From: Bacteroidales bacterium
GTDB taxonomy: Bacteria > Bacteroidota > Bacteroidia > Bacteroidales > JAADGE01
Direction: 5' to 3'
Assembly (NCBI GenBank): GCA_021648725.1
Contig: JAKISF010000033.1
Coordinates: 1-35,248, forward strand
Length of the DNA: 35,248 nt
The translations under genes and the position numbers were made by a program. The notes beneath the pieces were generated by a model. That model had not been told where the DNA came from. It did no database searches and was given only the letters and a program-made list of their open reading frames with translations. Shown in pieces: positions 23,953-33,187 of the stretch. How positions within the stretch are numbered: the first letter of the stretch is position 1; every line of letters starts with the position of its first letter.

Positions 23953-24417
23953 ATGAATCAATTAATTTGTCCCATATCGTCTCAACAGATTAACGAAAAT
24001 GCAAGCAGAGTTACAGCCTCTGTCATTGCAATTCTTGTAATTTTATTCATTGTAACACAAAATGTATGGATACTTACTTTTGTCTTGTTTGACTTTTCAT
24101 TCCGTATATTTAAAAAGGTAAAATTCAGCCCCGTTTCATGTTTCGTCAGGAGATTTTATAATTTAGCAAAGTTACCGACCAAACTTGTGGATAAAGCTCC
24201 GAAAGTTTTTGCAGCCCGTTTAGGCTTTTTAATGACAGTTGTTTCTTTCGGTTTATTTTTCTTTCTTCCGCTTACGGCAACAATTATTGCCGGAGTTTTG
24301 GCTGTATTTATTCTTGCAGATGCCCTTTTTAATTTTTGTATCGGTTGCATTATATATCATTATCTTATATTTCCCTTATATGATGATAACTCTAAAGAAC
24401 CGCCGCCTGCAGAATGA
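23953..24417 (+). CDS. DUF4395 family membrane protein
   Basis: 154 residues. The N-terminal 'LICPISSQQINENASRVTA' and 'FDFSFRIFKKVKFSPVS' fit DUF4395. About four membrane segments: two in 21-52 and two in 91-140. A CxxC pair (CIGC) sits in the last segment, and another Cys near the N-terminus. DUF4395 proteins are sometimes linked with thiosulfate or redox functions, but no such gene is nearby. Its last 26 bases overlap the 3' end of the convergent RsmI-like gene. Function unknown. Confidence 0.75.
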   Translation: MNQLICPISSQQINENASRVTASVIAILVILFIVTQNVWILTFVLFDFSFRIFKKVKFSPVSCFVRRFYNLAKLPTKLVDKAPKVFAARLGFLMTVVSFGLFFFLPLTATIIAGVLAVFILADALFNFCIGCIIYHYLIFPLYDDNSKEPPPAE

Positions 24418-25105
24418 AAATTGTCGGTCGTTTATTAATCTGAGGTTTCTGTTTTTTCCAGTCGATAATTGTTTTTGTTTTTATAAATTCGGTTTCAAGT
24501 GTAATATCCGTTGCAATGCAAAGTTGTGTGTTTTTCTTACAATTATTTAGAATATCATCCAGCATTTTCATATTCCTGAACGGAGTTTCCATAAAAATTT
24601 GTGATTGTTTTTCGGTTTTTGAACGATTTTCAAGAAATTGAATTTTTTTAACTCTTTCAGGCGGTTTAACCGGAAGATAACCGTTAAAAGCAAAATTTTG
24701 TCCGTTCAAACCGGAAGAAATAAGTGCAAGAAGAATCGAGGACGGTCCGACCAAAGGTATAACTTGTATGTTTTTTCGATGTGCAATTTTAACGATTTCA
24801 GCACCGGGATCGGCAATGCCGGGATTTCCGGCTTCTGAAATAATTCCTATATCATTTCCGGAAAAAGCAGGTTGAAGAAAACTTGAAATATCATTTGTTT
24901 TGGTGTGTTTATTTAATTCAAAAAACGTAATATCATCAATAACTTTATCTTTCGAAAGCTTTCTGATATATCTTCTTGCCGAACGAATATTTTCAACAAT
25001 AAAAAAATTTAAGCTTTCAACAATCATTTTTATATTATTCGGAATAACGCTTTGCAAATCAGATTCTCCCAACGAGGTCGGGATTAGATATATTTTTGTT
25101 TTCAT
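24392..25105 (-). CDS. RsmI-like SAM-dependent methyltransferase (tetrapyrrole methylase fold)
   Basis: 237 residues from the ATG at 25105. Tetrapyrrole methylase-fold signatures are clear: 'IYLIPTSLGESDLQSVIP', 'FFIVENIRSARRYIRKL', 'IGIISEAGNPGIADPGAEIV' (SAM loop), 'VIPLVGPSSILLALISSGL' and 'FAFNGYLPVKPPERVKKI'. RsmI makes 2'-O-methyl C1402 in 16S rRNA; this is the shorter Bacteroidota paralogue whose substrate is not known to me. It starts one base after the stop of the protease gene, so the two are likely co-transcribed even though their functions seem unrelated. Confidence 0.85.
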   Translation of the reverse strand: MKTKIYLIPTSLGESDLQSVIPNNIKMIVESLNFFIVENIRSARRYIRKLSKDKVIDDITFFELNKHTKTNDISSFLQPAFSGNDIGIISEAGNPGIADPGAEIVKIAHRKNIQVIPLVGPSSILLALISSGLNGQNFAFNGYLPVKPPERVKKIQFLENRSKTEKQSQIFMETPFRNMKMLDDILNNCKKNTQLCIATDITLETEFIKTKTIIDWKKQKPQINKRPTIFILQAAVL

Positions 25106-25106
25106 T

Positions 25107-27602
25107 TTACTTTCCTTTTTGAAGAACAACAACCTTATTTGAAAATTTTTTTGTTTTTGTTTTTACGTTTATAATTAACATTTCAGCAATTTTGCCGGCT
25201 AATTCAATTTTTATTATACTTTTTTTAAAGGCAGTTGTTTCAATGCTTTTTATTTCACCCGGTTTAAATTCTTTATTGAAAATTACTTTTCCCGACAAAT
25301 CAGAGATTATTACTGTTGCATTTTCAATAATTTCATCATTTACTTCAATATAAAAATAATTGCTTGCGGGATTGGGAAATATCTTTATGTGCTCCTCTTT
25401 CTTTACCGGTTCAGAACTTCTTATTCCGGCTACCATAAAATCATCAATATTCCAGCCGCAATATTGTTCGGCATGATTTGTAGGACCCGTAACAAATTTT
25501 ATAATTATTTTTTTACCGTCTGCAATTTCGGAAATATCAAATGTTTGACTTTTCCATTCCGAGTCTATAATTCTGGTATTAGAATTATCCCAAACAGTTG
25601 TCCAAACTGAATCTGCAAAAATATTTACGGAAGCATAATCAAGCGACCCTTTATCAGTCCCTAACCAACGTTCAAAACTTAACAAAGTATTTTTAAAATA
25701 CCTGCAATCAATAACAGGCGACACAGCAAATTCAGCCTCAAAAATATTATTTTCATAATCTCCTTCGTGTTGTCCCTTTCCTGTTAAGTCTGTTCCTAAA
25801 ACATATTCTCCGGATATTGCATATTCCGGATCCGGAAATCCTACTCCTCCGCCGATTCCTTTTGGTTTATTTATTTCAAATTCTCCTGTTAAATACCATG
25901 AATTATCATTCTCAAAATCATCTTTGAATATTGTTTCATAAATGAAGAAATTTATTTCGGCAGTATCATTTTGTTTGTATTCATCATTTGTTCCGTTAGG
26001 ATTTTCAGTATAAACCTGTAAGTTATATTTGCCTGAAACTAAGTTAATTTCATCGAAAATAACATCAATAATTTCTCCGGAATTTAAGTTTCCGTTCCAT
26101 TGTTTTGAAACAGGTGATTCGTTATCTAAAATATAAGTTATTTCAAATGATGTAAGCGGTAAGTTTCCTCTGTTTCTTATTTTAAAAGTCGGAATAATTC
26201 CGGTAACACCGAAATAATAACTTTCGGGAGAAATAATTCCGAGAATTTGAACATCATTATCTGCAACAGGCAAATTAGGGTCATAACCGTCAAAACCGGT
26301 AACTCCGGCATTTATCGGATCTAACCAATCTTTTAATCTTTTATCCGGACTGTTTCCATAATCCCATGAATAAGAGAATTTTCCGTACCAATCAGGCTCA
26401 TCGAGATAATAACACGAAGCATAACCTCCGTGAAGTTGTCCTATAATTCTATGATTTTCATTAAAAAGCGGTGAGCCGGATGAGCCGGGTTCAGTAGTTG
26501 TTGCTCTGTCCCAAATTACTTTCCAATGAGAATCTTGAACTCCTTGGTTTGCCAAATAATAATCTGAAAAAGAAGGTTCATCATCAAAAGATACCTTTTT
26601 AATATCAGCTTTAGGGTGATGAATACATACAGAACTTGTTGACGGAACATCATTTGTCTCCCAACCGGCATAATAAACATCATAATAATAAGGCGGAACA
26701 TCATTCATTTCAAAAAGGCAAAAGTCGGAAGTTGTATTTCGTGCAATCAGAACAGCACCAGACAAATCATTGTGTGAAGGAGAAAGTGTCGGATTATCAC
26801 AGATTTCGCTTTCCCAATTAAACATAAAAACCAAATCTGCTGGGTCAGAGTAGCAATGATCTGCTGTCAAAATATACGGTGTGCCGTCTTCAGTTGTATT
26901 ATTTACAAGTGTAGCAGAGCAAAAACCCGAACCTCCTGTTACTAACATACAGACTGAACTAACTTCATTTTGCCAATTATCAGCATCAGTGCATGCAACA
27001 TTCATATTGCAATCTCCCGAACTGCCGAAACTTTTGCCGTAATCATTAACCGTTCTGAAACCGTGTGTAATTCTGTCAATAATTAATTTGCCGGGAAATT
27101 CTGCATCACTCGGTTCATAATATTCAAGGATGATATAATCTCCTTTCAATAAACCTGTTGCAAAAATTTCATTTGCTTGATTATTGGCATTTGTAAAGCC
27201 TCCTATTATGTTTGATTTATCTAAACTATAAATGTATAAATTTGCATCTTCGGGAAGCATATAATTACTGAATCTTAAATTGAGTGTTGTTGCATCTTCC
27301 GATTTTATTGCTAATCTGTATAATATTCCTTTCGGAAACATATCAATAACAGCTTGTTTTTTCACATCAATATTTACGTCAATATTTTTTCCGAATTGCC
27401 AAGGTCGGTCTTTTGTATCGTTTGCTTCTGCATCTTTAATTAATTCTCGGTTATCTTGCTTTTCTGATAAAATAGTCGGAATATCTTTACTGATATTTTT
27501 GTTTGAAAAGCTTAAAGGTTTTCCGCCTATGTTTATTTGGGCTTGTGCTTTTATTTGAAATAATGATAATATAACGGCAAATATGTAAAGGCTTTTTTTC
27601 AT
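25107..27602 (-). CDS. Secreted lysyl-endopeptidase-like serine protease with T9SS sorting signal
   Basis: 831 residues. Signal peptide about 1-22. A propeptide-like region (about 25-195) precedes a trypsin-fold domain related to Achromobacter protease I: catalytic H249 ('LTADHC'), D293 ('TTSDFCLFEM') and S375 ('EPGSSGSPLF'), plus several cysteines for disulfides ('GDCNMNVAC', 'GFCSATLV'). After about 450 come an Ig-like/CARDB-type stretch and a MAM/jelly-roll-like domain ('DDFENDNSWYL', 'QYCGWNIDDFMVAGI'). The C-terminal sorting domain begins 'IKIFPNPASNYF' at about 740. It would be secreted by the T9SS and matured outside. Lys specificity is inferred from family resemblance only. Confidence 0.87.
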   Translation of the reverse strand: MKKSLYIFAVILSLFQIKAQAQINIGGKPLSFSNKNISKDIPTILSEKQDNRELIKDAEANDTKDRPWQFGKNIDVNIDVKKQAVIDMFPKGILYRLAIKSEDATTLNLRFSNYMLPEDANLYIYSLDKSNIIGGFTNANNQANEIFATGLLKGDYIILEYYEPSDAEFPGKLIIDRITHGFRTVNDYGKSFGSSGDCNMNVACTDADNWQNEVSSVCMLVTGGSGFCSATLVNNTTEDGTPYILTADHCYSDPADLVFMFNWESEICDNPTLSPSHNDLSGAVLIARNTTSDFCLFEMNDVPPYYYDVYYAGWETNDVPSTSSVCIHHPKADIKKVSFDDEPSFSDYYLANQGVQDSHWKVIWDRATTTEPGSSGSPLFNENHRIIGQLHGGYASCYYLDEPDWYGKFSYSWDYGNSPDKRLKDWLDPINAGVTGFDGYDPNLPVADNDVQILGIISPESYYFGVTGIIPTFKIRNRGNLPLTSFEITYILDNESPVSKQWNGNLNSGEIIDVIFDEINLVSGKYNLQVYTENPNGTNDEYKQNDTAEINFFIYETIFKDDFENDNSWYLTGEFEINKPKGIGGGVGFPDPEYAISGEYVLGTDLTGKGQHEGDYENNIFEAEFAVSPVIDCRYFKNTLLSFERWLGTDKGSLDYASVNIFADSVWTTVWDNSNTRIIDSEWKSQTFDISEIADGKKIIIKFVTGPTNHAEQYCGWNIDDFMVAGIRSSEPVKKEEHIKIFPNPASNYFYIEVNDEIIENATVIISDLSGKVIFNKEFKPGEIKSIETTAFKKSIIKIELAGKIAEMLIINVKTKTKKFSNKVVVLQKGK

Positions 27603-27767
27603 GAAGTTTTAAATCTCAAATTCCATAAATAATGATGAAGAAACTGTAAAAAGTAACGATTTTTTTAAAAATATATTTAAAATTTCTGAATTAGTTGAAT
27701 TCAGTTTGTTATAAATTTCAAAATTAGTAATTTAGCATGATATTTCGAATTTAATAAAGAAAAAACT

Positions 27768-28532
27768 TTGAAAATTACATTTCTCGGTACGGGAACATCT
27801 CAGGGAGTACCTTTAATAGGTTGCAATTGTGACATTTGCAATTCAAAAGATATTAAAGATAAACGTTTGAGAAGTTCTGTTTTAATAAGTACCGAAGAAA
27901 AAAACATTTTAATTGATGCAGGTCCGGATTTCAGACAACAAATGCTTCGAGAAAATATAATAAAATTAAATGCAATATTATTAACACACGAACATAAAGA
28001 TCATATAGGCGGATTAGATGATGTAAGAGCTTTTAATTATATGCAAAAAAAACCTATGGATATTTATGCCGAAAAACGAGTAAATGATTTGTTGCAATCT
28101 CGTGATTTTGCTTATGTTGTGGAACGAAAAGATTATCCCGGAATCCCAAAAATGAGCTTTCATAATATTGAGAATAAGTTTTTTAAAATTGACGAAGAAA
28201 AAATAACTCCTATTAGAGGTATTCATGATAAATTGCCTGTTTTCGGTTTCAAAATAAGAAAATTTGCATATATTACGGATATGAATTTTATAAGTCCGGA
28301 AGAGAAGGGGAAATTAAAAGATTTGGACGTACTGGTAATAACAGCGTTAAGACATAAAAAGCATGTTTCGCATTTTAATTTGGAAGAAGCTTTGACAATA
28401 ATTAAAGACGTAAAACCAAAAAAAGCATATTTAACACATATAAGTCATAAGTTAGGTTTTTATAAAGACCTCATAAATGAATTACCTGAAAATGTGTTTC
28501 CCGCATACGATGGCTTGAAAATGAAAATATAA
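27768..28532 (+). CDS. PhnP-like metallo-beta-lactamase-fold hydrolase
   Basis: 254 residues with a TTG start; the family N-terminus 'KITFLGTGTSQGVP' begins directly after it and no ATG is near. The metal site HxHxDH is at H74, H76, D78 and H79 ('LLTHEHKDHIGG'). The cluster 'IGCNCDIC' (C19, C21, C24) is the PhnP-type structural zinc site, and 'AYITDMNFI' with 'AYLTHISH' supply later ligands. PhnP acts on cyclic phosphodiesters; the Bacteroidota homologues are usually not in phn operons, and none is seen here. A cytoplasmic phosphodiesterase role is likely, substrate unknown. Confidence 0.87.
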   Translation: MKITFLGTGTSQGVPLIGCNCDICNSKDIKDKRLRSSVLISTEEKNILIDAGPDFRQQMLRENIIKLNAILLTHEHKDHIGGLDDVRAFNYMQKKPMDIYAEKRVNDLLQSRDFAYVVERKDYPGIPKMSFHNIENKFFKIDEEKITPIRGIHDKLPVFGFKIRKFAYITDMNFISPEEKGKLKDLDVLVITALRHKKHVSHFNLEEALTIIKDVKPKKAYLTHISHKLGFYKDLINELPENVFPAYDGLKMKI

Positions 28533-28566
28533 AATTAAATATTGAAAATTGAAAATATTACATATC

Positions 28567-29196
28567 ATGAAAAAATTAATCATCACAATTATTGTTCTTG
28601 GTGCGTTAGGAACAGGAGGTTATTACGGGTTTAATTGGTATATATCTCAGCAAGAAAAAGAAATTGCTAAACTCGAAGATAAAATTCACTTCCTTAAAGA
28701 AGAAACAGTCCCCTTAAGATTTAAAATCTTGGAAAAAGATTCGGCAAACATCAAATTTCTTATCAAATTTTATGAACAAGATGCTGAAGAAGCATTTATT
28801 GCTGACACTATAACACTTCCGGGGCAAGAATTATCTTTTGATTTTTATGTAGTTCCGGTTAAAGATATTAAAAACGACAGAGAAGTAAAAGTTGCTTTTC
28901 CCTATAAAATTTTCACAAATACAATGCCTGCAAAAAACGGAAAATTATTGTTCAATTATTACGATGAACACGGATTTCCTCAGGTATTTAACAATGCGAA
29001 AGCCGATACTGCATATATAAACAGAATGACAGAATTATTTGCAAAAATAAAAGCGGGAAATACAGAAGAAATTGAAGGAATATACGGAAGTATGGTTCAG
29101 GATATTAAAAAATTAAACGAGTTCGCAGTAAATCATGTATATCAAATTATTATACATACAAAAGGCGGCATTGAAATTAAAGAAAATACGGAATAA
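28567..29196 (+). CDS. Membrane-anchored protein, paralogue of the next gene
   Basis: 209 residues from the ATG at 28567; a TTG at 28549 is possible but adds only six residues. One N-terminal membrane segment (about 4-26), then a short coiled-coil-like stretch ('QQEKEIAKLEDKIHFLKEE'), then a soluble alpha/beta domain. The domain shares an ordered set of landmarks with the protein encoded downstream: PYKIF at 112-116, a 'DEHGFPQVF' block at 134-142, and a closing 'IIIHTKGGIEIKE'. I know no family name. Topology suggests the domain faces the periplasm. Likely in one transcript with the next gene (61-bp gap). Confidence 0.7.
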   Translation: MKKLIITIIVLGALGTGGYYGFNWYISQQEKEIAKLEDKIHFLKEETVPLRFKILEKDSANIKFLIKFYEQDAEEAFIADTITLPGQELSFDFYVVPVKDIKNDREVKVAFPYKIFTNTMPAKNGKLLFNYYDEHGFPQVFNNAKADTAYINRMTELFAKIKAGNTEEIEGIYGSMVQDIKKLNEFAVNHVYQIIIHTKGGIEIKENTE

Positions 29197-29257
29197 TAAA
29201 AATACTGTAAATTAATCTGTATTCATACATTAAATTAACAATTATAACAAAAAAACA

Positions 29258-30193
29258 ATGGGCAATTCACAAGAATTATTAAAACAAATTAATTGGTTTA
29301 TTGAGCCGGTTTCAGATTTTATATTATGGTTGTTTACTTCAACAACAGGATATATTTTAATGCTGATTTTTTTGATTTTATACTTTCTTTTTTCGGTAAT
29401 AAATGCTTTTCGGGTTCGTAAACTTGCACATGAAGCAATCAGCCGGAATTTAAGAATTCCGTTTCCGGAAAAGATATATCTTTTTTTCAGTGAGATAATT
29501 AAGGTATTTATGGGAATTGTATCAAAACTGCCGGTTCTTCTCGGCGTGTTTTTAATTCTTTTCGGAATTGTAGGATTATCAACAGCATTAAGCACCGTTG
29601 ATGATTTTATTGAAAACCAAAAGCGAATTGCCGAAATGAAAACCGTTGTTAAAAATCTTGACAAAAGTTATATTGTTGCAAAAATGGAAATCGTTGATAT
29701 GAATTATGTCGAAAACAAAACATCATTAAAAATTTATTTTTACGATTACGAATTAGATGACTATTTGCCTGAAACACAGGATATTGAGATTAAAGGAAAA
29801 GATATCTACTTTTTAAATTATGTAATGAATTTTAACTATTCCGAAATTGCATCCGGTAAAAAAGTAAATTTAGTTATGCCTTATAAAATATTCAGCGAAG
29901 AAGTTTCAAAAGATGACGGTATTCTGTTACAAACAACTGACTCTGTCGGAGTGCCGTATATTTTTCACAGAGACGATGATGAAATTTACGGTATAGAAAA
30001 AGGAAATTATTACGCAAGGTTAAAAGAATTTGCTGAACTAATGACTGACAGCGAAAAAGCCAGAAAAGAAGGAATAAAAAGTTTTTATGCAGCAGCACCG
30101 CACTTTGTAAATAATATCCGCAAAGGGCAAAAAATTATAATCTGGTCTGAGCAAACAGGCGGTTTAGTTTTGAAGAAGGAGAGGTTGTTTTAA
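29258..30193 (+). CDS. Two-segment membrane protein, larger paralogue of the preceding gene
   Basis: 311 residues. Two strong membrane segments (about 27-48 and 90-112), separated by a basic, probably cytoplasmic loop ('FRVRKLAHEAISRNLR'). Residues 140-311 repeat the soluble domain of the previous gene: PYKIF at 208-212, 'DSVGVPYIF' at 228-236 and 'IIIWSEQTGGLVLKKE' at the end, with similar spacing throughout. This fits tandem duplication followed by divergence of the membrane part. No catalytic motif is visible. recG follows after 48 bp, which contains a hairpin, so co-transcription with recG is uncertain. Confidence 0.7.
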   Translation: MGNSQELLKQINWFIEPVSDFILWLFTSTTGYILMLIFLILYFLFSVINAFRVRKLAHEAISRNLRIPFPEKIYLFFSEIIKVFMGIVSKLPVLLGVFLILFGIVGLSTALSTVDDFIENQKRIAEMKTVVKNLDKSYIVAKMEIVDMNYVENKTSLKIYFYDYELDDYLPETQDIEIKGKDIYFLNYVMNFNYSEIASGKKVNLVMPYKIFSEEVSKDDGILLQTTDSVGVPYIFHRDDDEIYGIEKGNYYARLKEFAELMTDSEKARKEGIKSFYAAAPHFVNNIRKGQKIIIWSEQTGGLVLKKERLF

Positions 30194-30197
30194 AACA

Positions 30198-30231
30198 AGA
30201 CTTTCTATATCTTCAAAAGCATGGAAAGTCT
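30198..30231. repeat. Hairpin between the membrane pair and recG
   Basis: AGACTTTC (30198-30205) and GAAAGTCT (30224-30231) pair perfectly around an 18-nt loop, with no T run on the plus strand. It fills the gap before recG and could be an attenuator or a processing site. Confidence 0.35.
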
Positions 30232-30241
30232 AATATAAAAA

Positions 30242-32344
30242 ATGCAAGAACTTCAAAGCGACATACAATTCCTGAAAGGCGTAGGACCAAAACGTGCAGA
30301 ACTTCTGAATAATGAATTAAACATATTCACTTTCAGAGACTTATTGTATTATTATCCGTTCAGATATATTGACAGATCAAAGTTTTACAAAGTAAAAGAC
30401 ATTAAAGAAAGCTTGCCTAATATTCAATCAAAAGGAATTATCAGCAACTTTAAAACCAAAGGAACAAAATACAAACAAGTTCTTACGGCAGAATTTTCAG
30501 ACGAAACCGGCACAATTGAACTAATTTGGTTTAAAGGAATAAAATGGGTTCTTCAAAATCTTGAATCCGGAAATGAATATATTATTTTCGGAAAACCGGC
30601 AAGATACGGAAGAAAAATAAATATTGCTCATCCTGAAATTGACAGTCCGGAAGATGCAAAAAAGAAAATGTCATCAAATTTGCAAGCAGTATATTCCTCA
30701 ACCGAAAAACTGAATAAAAAGAATATAAATTCAAAAGTTTTCAATAAGATATTATCAAGCGTTTTTGAGAAATTAAATACAAAACTTCCCGAAACACTTC
30801 CCGGTTTTCTTATTCAGAAGCTAAAACTTATTTCGCACCACGAAGCAATTAGAAATATTCATTTCCCGAAAGATAATTATACACTTCAAAAAGCAATATT
30901 CAGATTGAAATTTGAAGAACTTTTTTTTATACAATTAAGTGTTCTGCAAATAAAATATAACAGAAAAATTATATTTAAAGGATATGAATTTCCGAAAGTA
31001 GGAGATTTTTTTAACAGATTTTTCAACGAAAAACTTCCGTTCGAACTTACCGGTGCACAAAAAAGAGTAATAAAAGAAATAAGAAAAGATTTTGCATCCG
31101 GTAAGCAGTCCAACAGACTTTTACAAGGCGATGTCGGAAGCGGAAAAACATTAGTTGCCCTAATGTTGATGTTAATTGCTCTCGATAACGGATTTCAAGC
31201 AAGCATAATGGCACCTACCGAAATTCTTGCACAACAACATTTTATAAGTATTAATAAATTCCTTAAAGGGCTTAACGTAAGCATTTCATTATTAACAGGT
31301 TCTACAAAACAAAAAGACAGGAGAATTTTGCATGAAAACTTACAAAACGGAAACATAAATATATTAATAGGAACACACGCACTAATTGAAGATACGGTAA
31401 AGTTTCATAATCTCGGGCTTGTAGTAATTGACGAACAGCATCGTTTCGGAGTTGCACAGAGAGCAAAAATGTGGAAAAAAAACAAACGCCCGCCGCACAT
31501 GATTGTTATGACAGCAACACCAATCCCAAGAACTTTATCAATGACAATTTACGGTGATTTGGATATCTCAATTATTGATGAACTTCCGCCGGGAAGAAAA
31601 AAAATAAAAACAATTCATTCCTATGATGCCAAAAGATTACCCGTTTTTAAGTTCGTAAGAGATCAAATTAAATCCGGCAGACAAATATATATTGTATATC
31701 CTTTAATTTACGAATCCGAAAATTTTGAGTATAAAGATTTAGAAGACGGACTGGAAAGCATAAGCAGAGCATTTCCGCCGCCTGAATATGCAATAAGCGT
31801 TGTTCACGGGCAAATGAAACCCGAAGAAAAAGAAGCTTCAATGAATCTTTTTGTAAAAGGAATAACAAATATTATGATTGCAACTACCGTTATTGAAGTC
31901 GGGGTCGATGTTCCCAATGCAACTGTTATGATTATTGAAAGTGCCGAACGTTTCGGATTGTCGCAACTTCATCAACTTCGCGGAAGAGTAGGAAGAGGAG
32001 CCGAGCAATCATATTGTATTTTAATGACATCCTATAAATTGTCAAAAGAGGCAAAAATAAGAATTAATACAATGGTTGAAACCAACGACGGATTTAAAAT
32101 TGCCGAAGTTGACATGAAACTTCGCGGACCGGGCGATACGGAAGGAACACGTCAAAGCGGTTTGCCTTTTGAATTAAAATTGGCAAATTTAACACAGGAT
32201 TATAAAATTTTGGAACTTGCCCGGCATTCGGCAATTGATATTTTAGACGATGACTCTGAATTAAAAGAAGATAAAAACCAAATACTTGTAAGGCAATTAA
32301 AAAGAATTAAAACTGCAAACCAAAATTGGGGAGTAATCAGTTAA
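30242..32344 (+). CDS. recG: ATP-dependent DNA helicase RecG
   Basis: 700 residues, full length. The N-terminal wedge domain opens 'DIQFLKGVGPKRAELL' and contains an OB fold (about 60-135). Helicase motifs: Walker A GDVGSGKT (296-303), 'APTEILAQQHF', DEQH (397-400) with 'RFGVAQR', 'MTATPIPRTLSMTIYG', and the C-terminal 'ATTVIEVGVDVPNATVM' and 'LHQLRGRVGRG'. RecG remodels stalled replication forks and branch-migrates Holliday junctions in the cytoplasm. All key residues are present. The next gene starts 21 bp downstream. Confidence 0.96.
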   Translation: MQELQSDIQFLKGVGPKRAELLNNELNIFTFRDLLYYYPFRYIDRSKFYKVKDIKESLPNIQSKGIISNFKTKGTKYKQVLTAEFSDETGTIELIWFKGIKWVLQNLESGNEYIIFGKPARYGRKINIAHPEIDSPEDAKKKMSSNLQAVYSSTEKLNKKNINSKVFNKILSSVFEKLNTKLPETLPGFLIQKLKLISHHEAIRNIHFPKDNYTLQKAIFRLKFEELFFIQLSVLQIKYNRKIIFKGYEFPKVGDFFNRFFNEKLPFELTGAQKRVIKEIRKDFASGKQSNRLLQGDVGSGKTLVALMLMLIALDNGFQASIMAPTEILAQQHFISINKFLKGLNVSISLLTGSTKQKDRRILHENLQNGNINILIGTHALIEDTVKFHNLGLVVIDEQHRFGVAQRAKMWKKNKRPPHMIVMTATPIPRTLSMTIYGDLDISIIDELPPGRKKIKTIHSYDAKRLPVFKFVRDQIKSGRQIYIVYPLIYESENFEYKDLEDGLESISRAFPPPEYAISVVHGQMKPEEKEASMNLFVKGITNIMIATTVIEVGVDVPNATVMIIESAERFGLSQLHQLRGRVGRGAEQSYCILMTSYKLSKEAKIRINTMVETNDGFKIAEVDMKLRGPGDTEGTRQSGLPFELKLANLTQDYKILELARHSAIDILDDDSELKEDKNQILVRQLKRIKTANQNWGVIS

Positions 32345-32365
32345 ATTTTATTTCAAATTTATTTG

Positions 32366-33148
32366 ATGGTTAAATTATACATTGAATTGGGTGAATACAG
32401 AGAATTAATCAGTATAATATTAACTTTCTTTATATTAGCAATTATTTCCTTTTCATTTTTCAAATATTCAAGGCAAAATAACTCAAACGACAGAAATAAA
32501 GATTTCAAAATTCCTGTTTGGTTATTGCGAGCACATGTTGCAAAGTTTATTTTTAACACTTCTTTTGAATTTAATGATGTTACAAAAGCTTATACTTCTT
32601 TTCTTAAAAAATATTTCAGCACATTAGAACTTGACTTTAAATATGAAACAAAGCAATTAGAATTATTAGTTAAAAATAATATTAATGTTGAAAAAACAAT
32701 AAAGGAAGGGAATAAAGTTACTCACAAAAAAAAGTTGTTGATTCTTGTATTTTTGTTTAATGCTTCTGTCAGGAACGGTAAAATTTATGATAAAGAATTG
32801 CAATATTTAAATAAAGTATATAAAGATTTAGGAATAGCTTATCAAGTATTTATAAATATAAAACTCAACTATATTAAAGAAGAAAAAAAATCTGCAACTA
32901 TTTACGGCAATCATTTTTTAAAAGATAAATTATTAAATTCATACAAAGTATTAGGATGCAATGAAAACTCTGACATAAAAATTGTTAAAGAAGCATACAG
33001 AACACTTGCAAAAAAATATCACCCTGATTTAAACTCAGGACTTTCAAAAAAACAAACAGAACTGAATATTACAAAATTTCAAAAAATAACAGATGCTTAC
33101 AATTATATCAAAGAATTTCATTTTCTCAACAAAAAAAAGGGTATTTGA
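32366..33148 (+). CDS. Membrane-anchored TerB/J-domain protein (DjlA-like)
   Basis: 260 residues from the ATG at 32366; the TTG just before it is less likely. One N-terminal membrane segment (about 13-33). The middle (about 50-165) is helical and TerB-like ('LLILVFLFNASVRNGKIYDKE' shows the typical spacing, cited here in part). The C-terminal J domain (about 190-255) has 'SYKVLGCNENSDIKIVKEA', the HPD motif (H219-P220-D221) and 'FQKITDAYNYIK'. This order matches DjlA, which recruits DnaK to the inner membrane. DjlA of E. coli has its short anchor in the same place. It follows recG closely, possibly in one transcript. The stop codon lies inside a terminator stem. Confidence 0.83.
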   Translation: MVKLYIELGEYRELISIILTFFILAIISFSFFKYSRQNNSNDRNKDFKIPVWLLRAHVAKFIFNTSFEFNDVTKAYTSFLKKYFSTLELDFKYETKQLELLVKNNINVEKTIKEGNKVTHKKKLLILVFLFNASVRNGKIYDKELQYLNKVYKDLGIAYQVFINIKLNYIKEEKKSATIYGNHFLKDKLLNSYKVLGCNENSDIKIVKEAYRTLAKKYHPDLNSGLSKKQTELNITKFQKITDAYNYIKEFHFLNKKKGI

Positions 33149-33162
33149 TTCTACAAATACCC
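33129..33162 (-). terminator. Intrinsic terminator of the S9 peptidase gene
   Basis: GGGTATTTG (33139-33147) pairs with CAAATACCC (33154-33162) around ATTCTA. On the minus strand the stem is followed by eight T residues, so it ends the peptidase transcript. On the plus strand the T run is weak, but the stem includes the stop region of the J-domain gene. Confidence 0.75.
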
Positions 33163-33187
33163 CTTCTCTAAATAGGCTCTTACAGGT

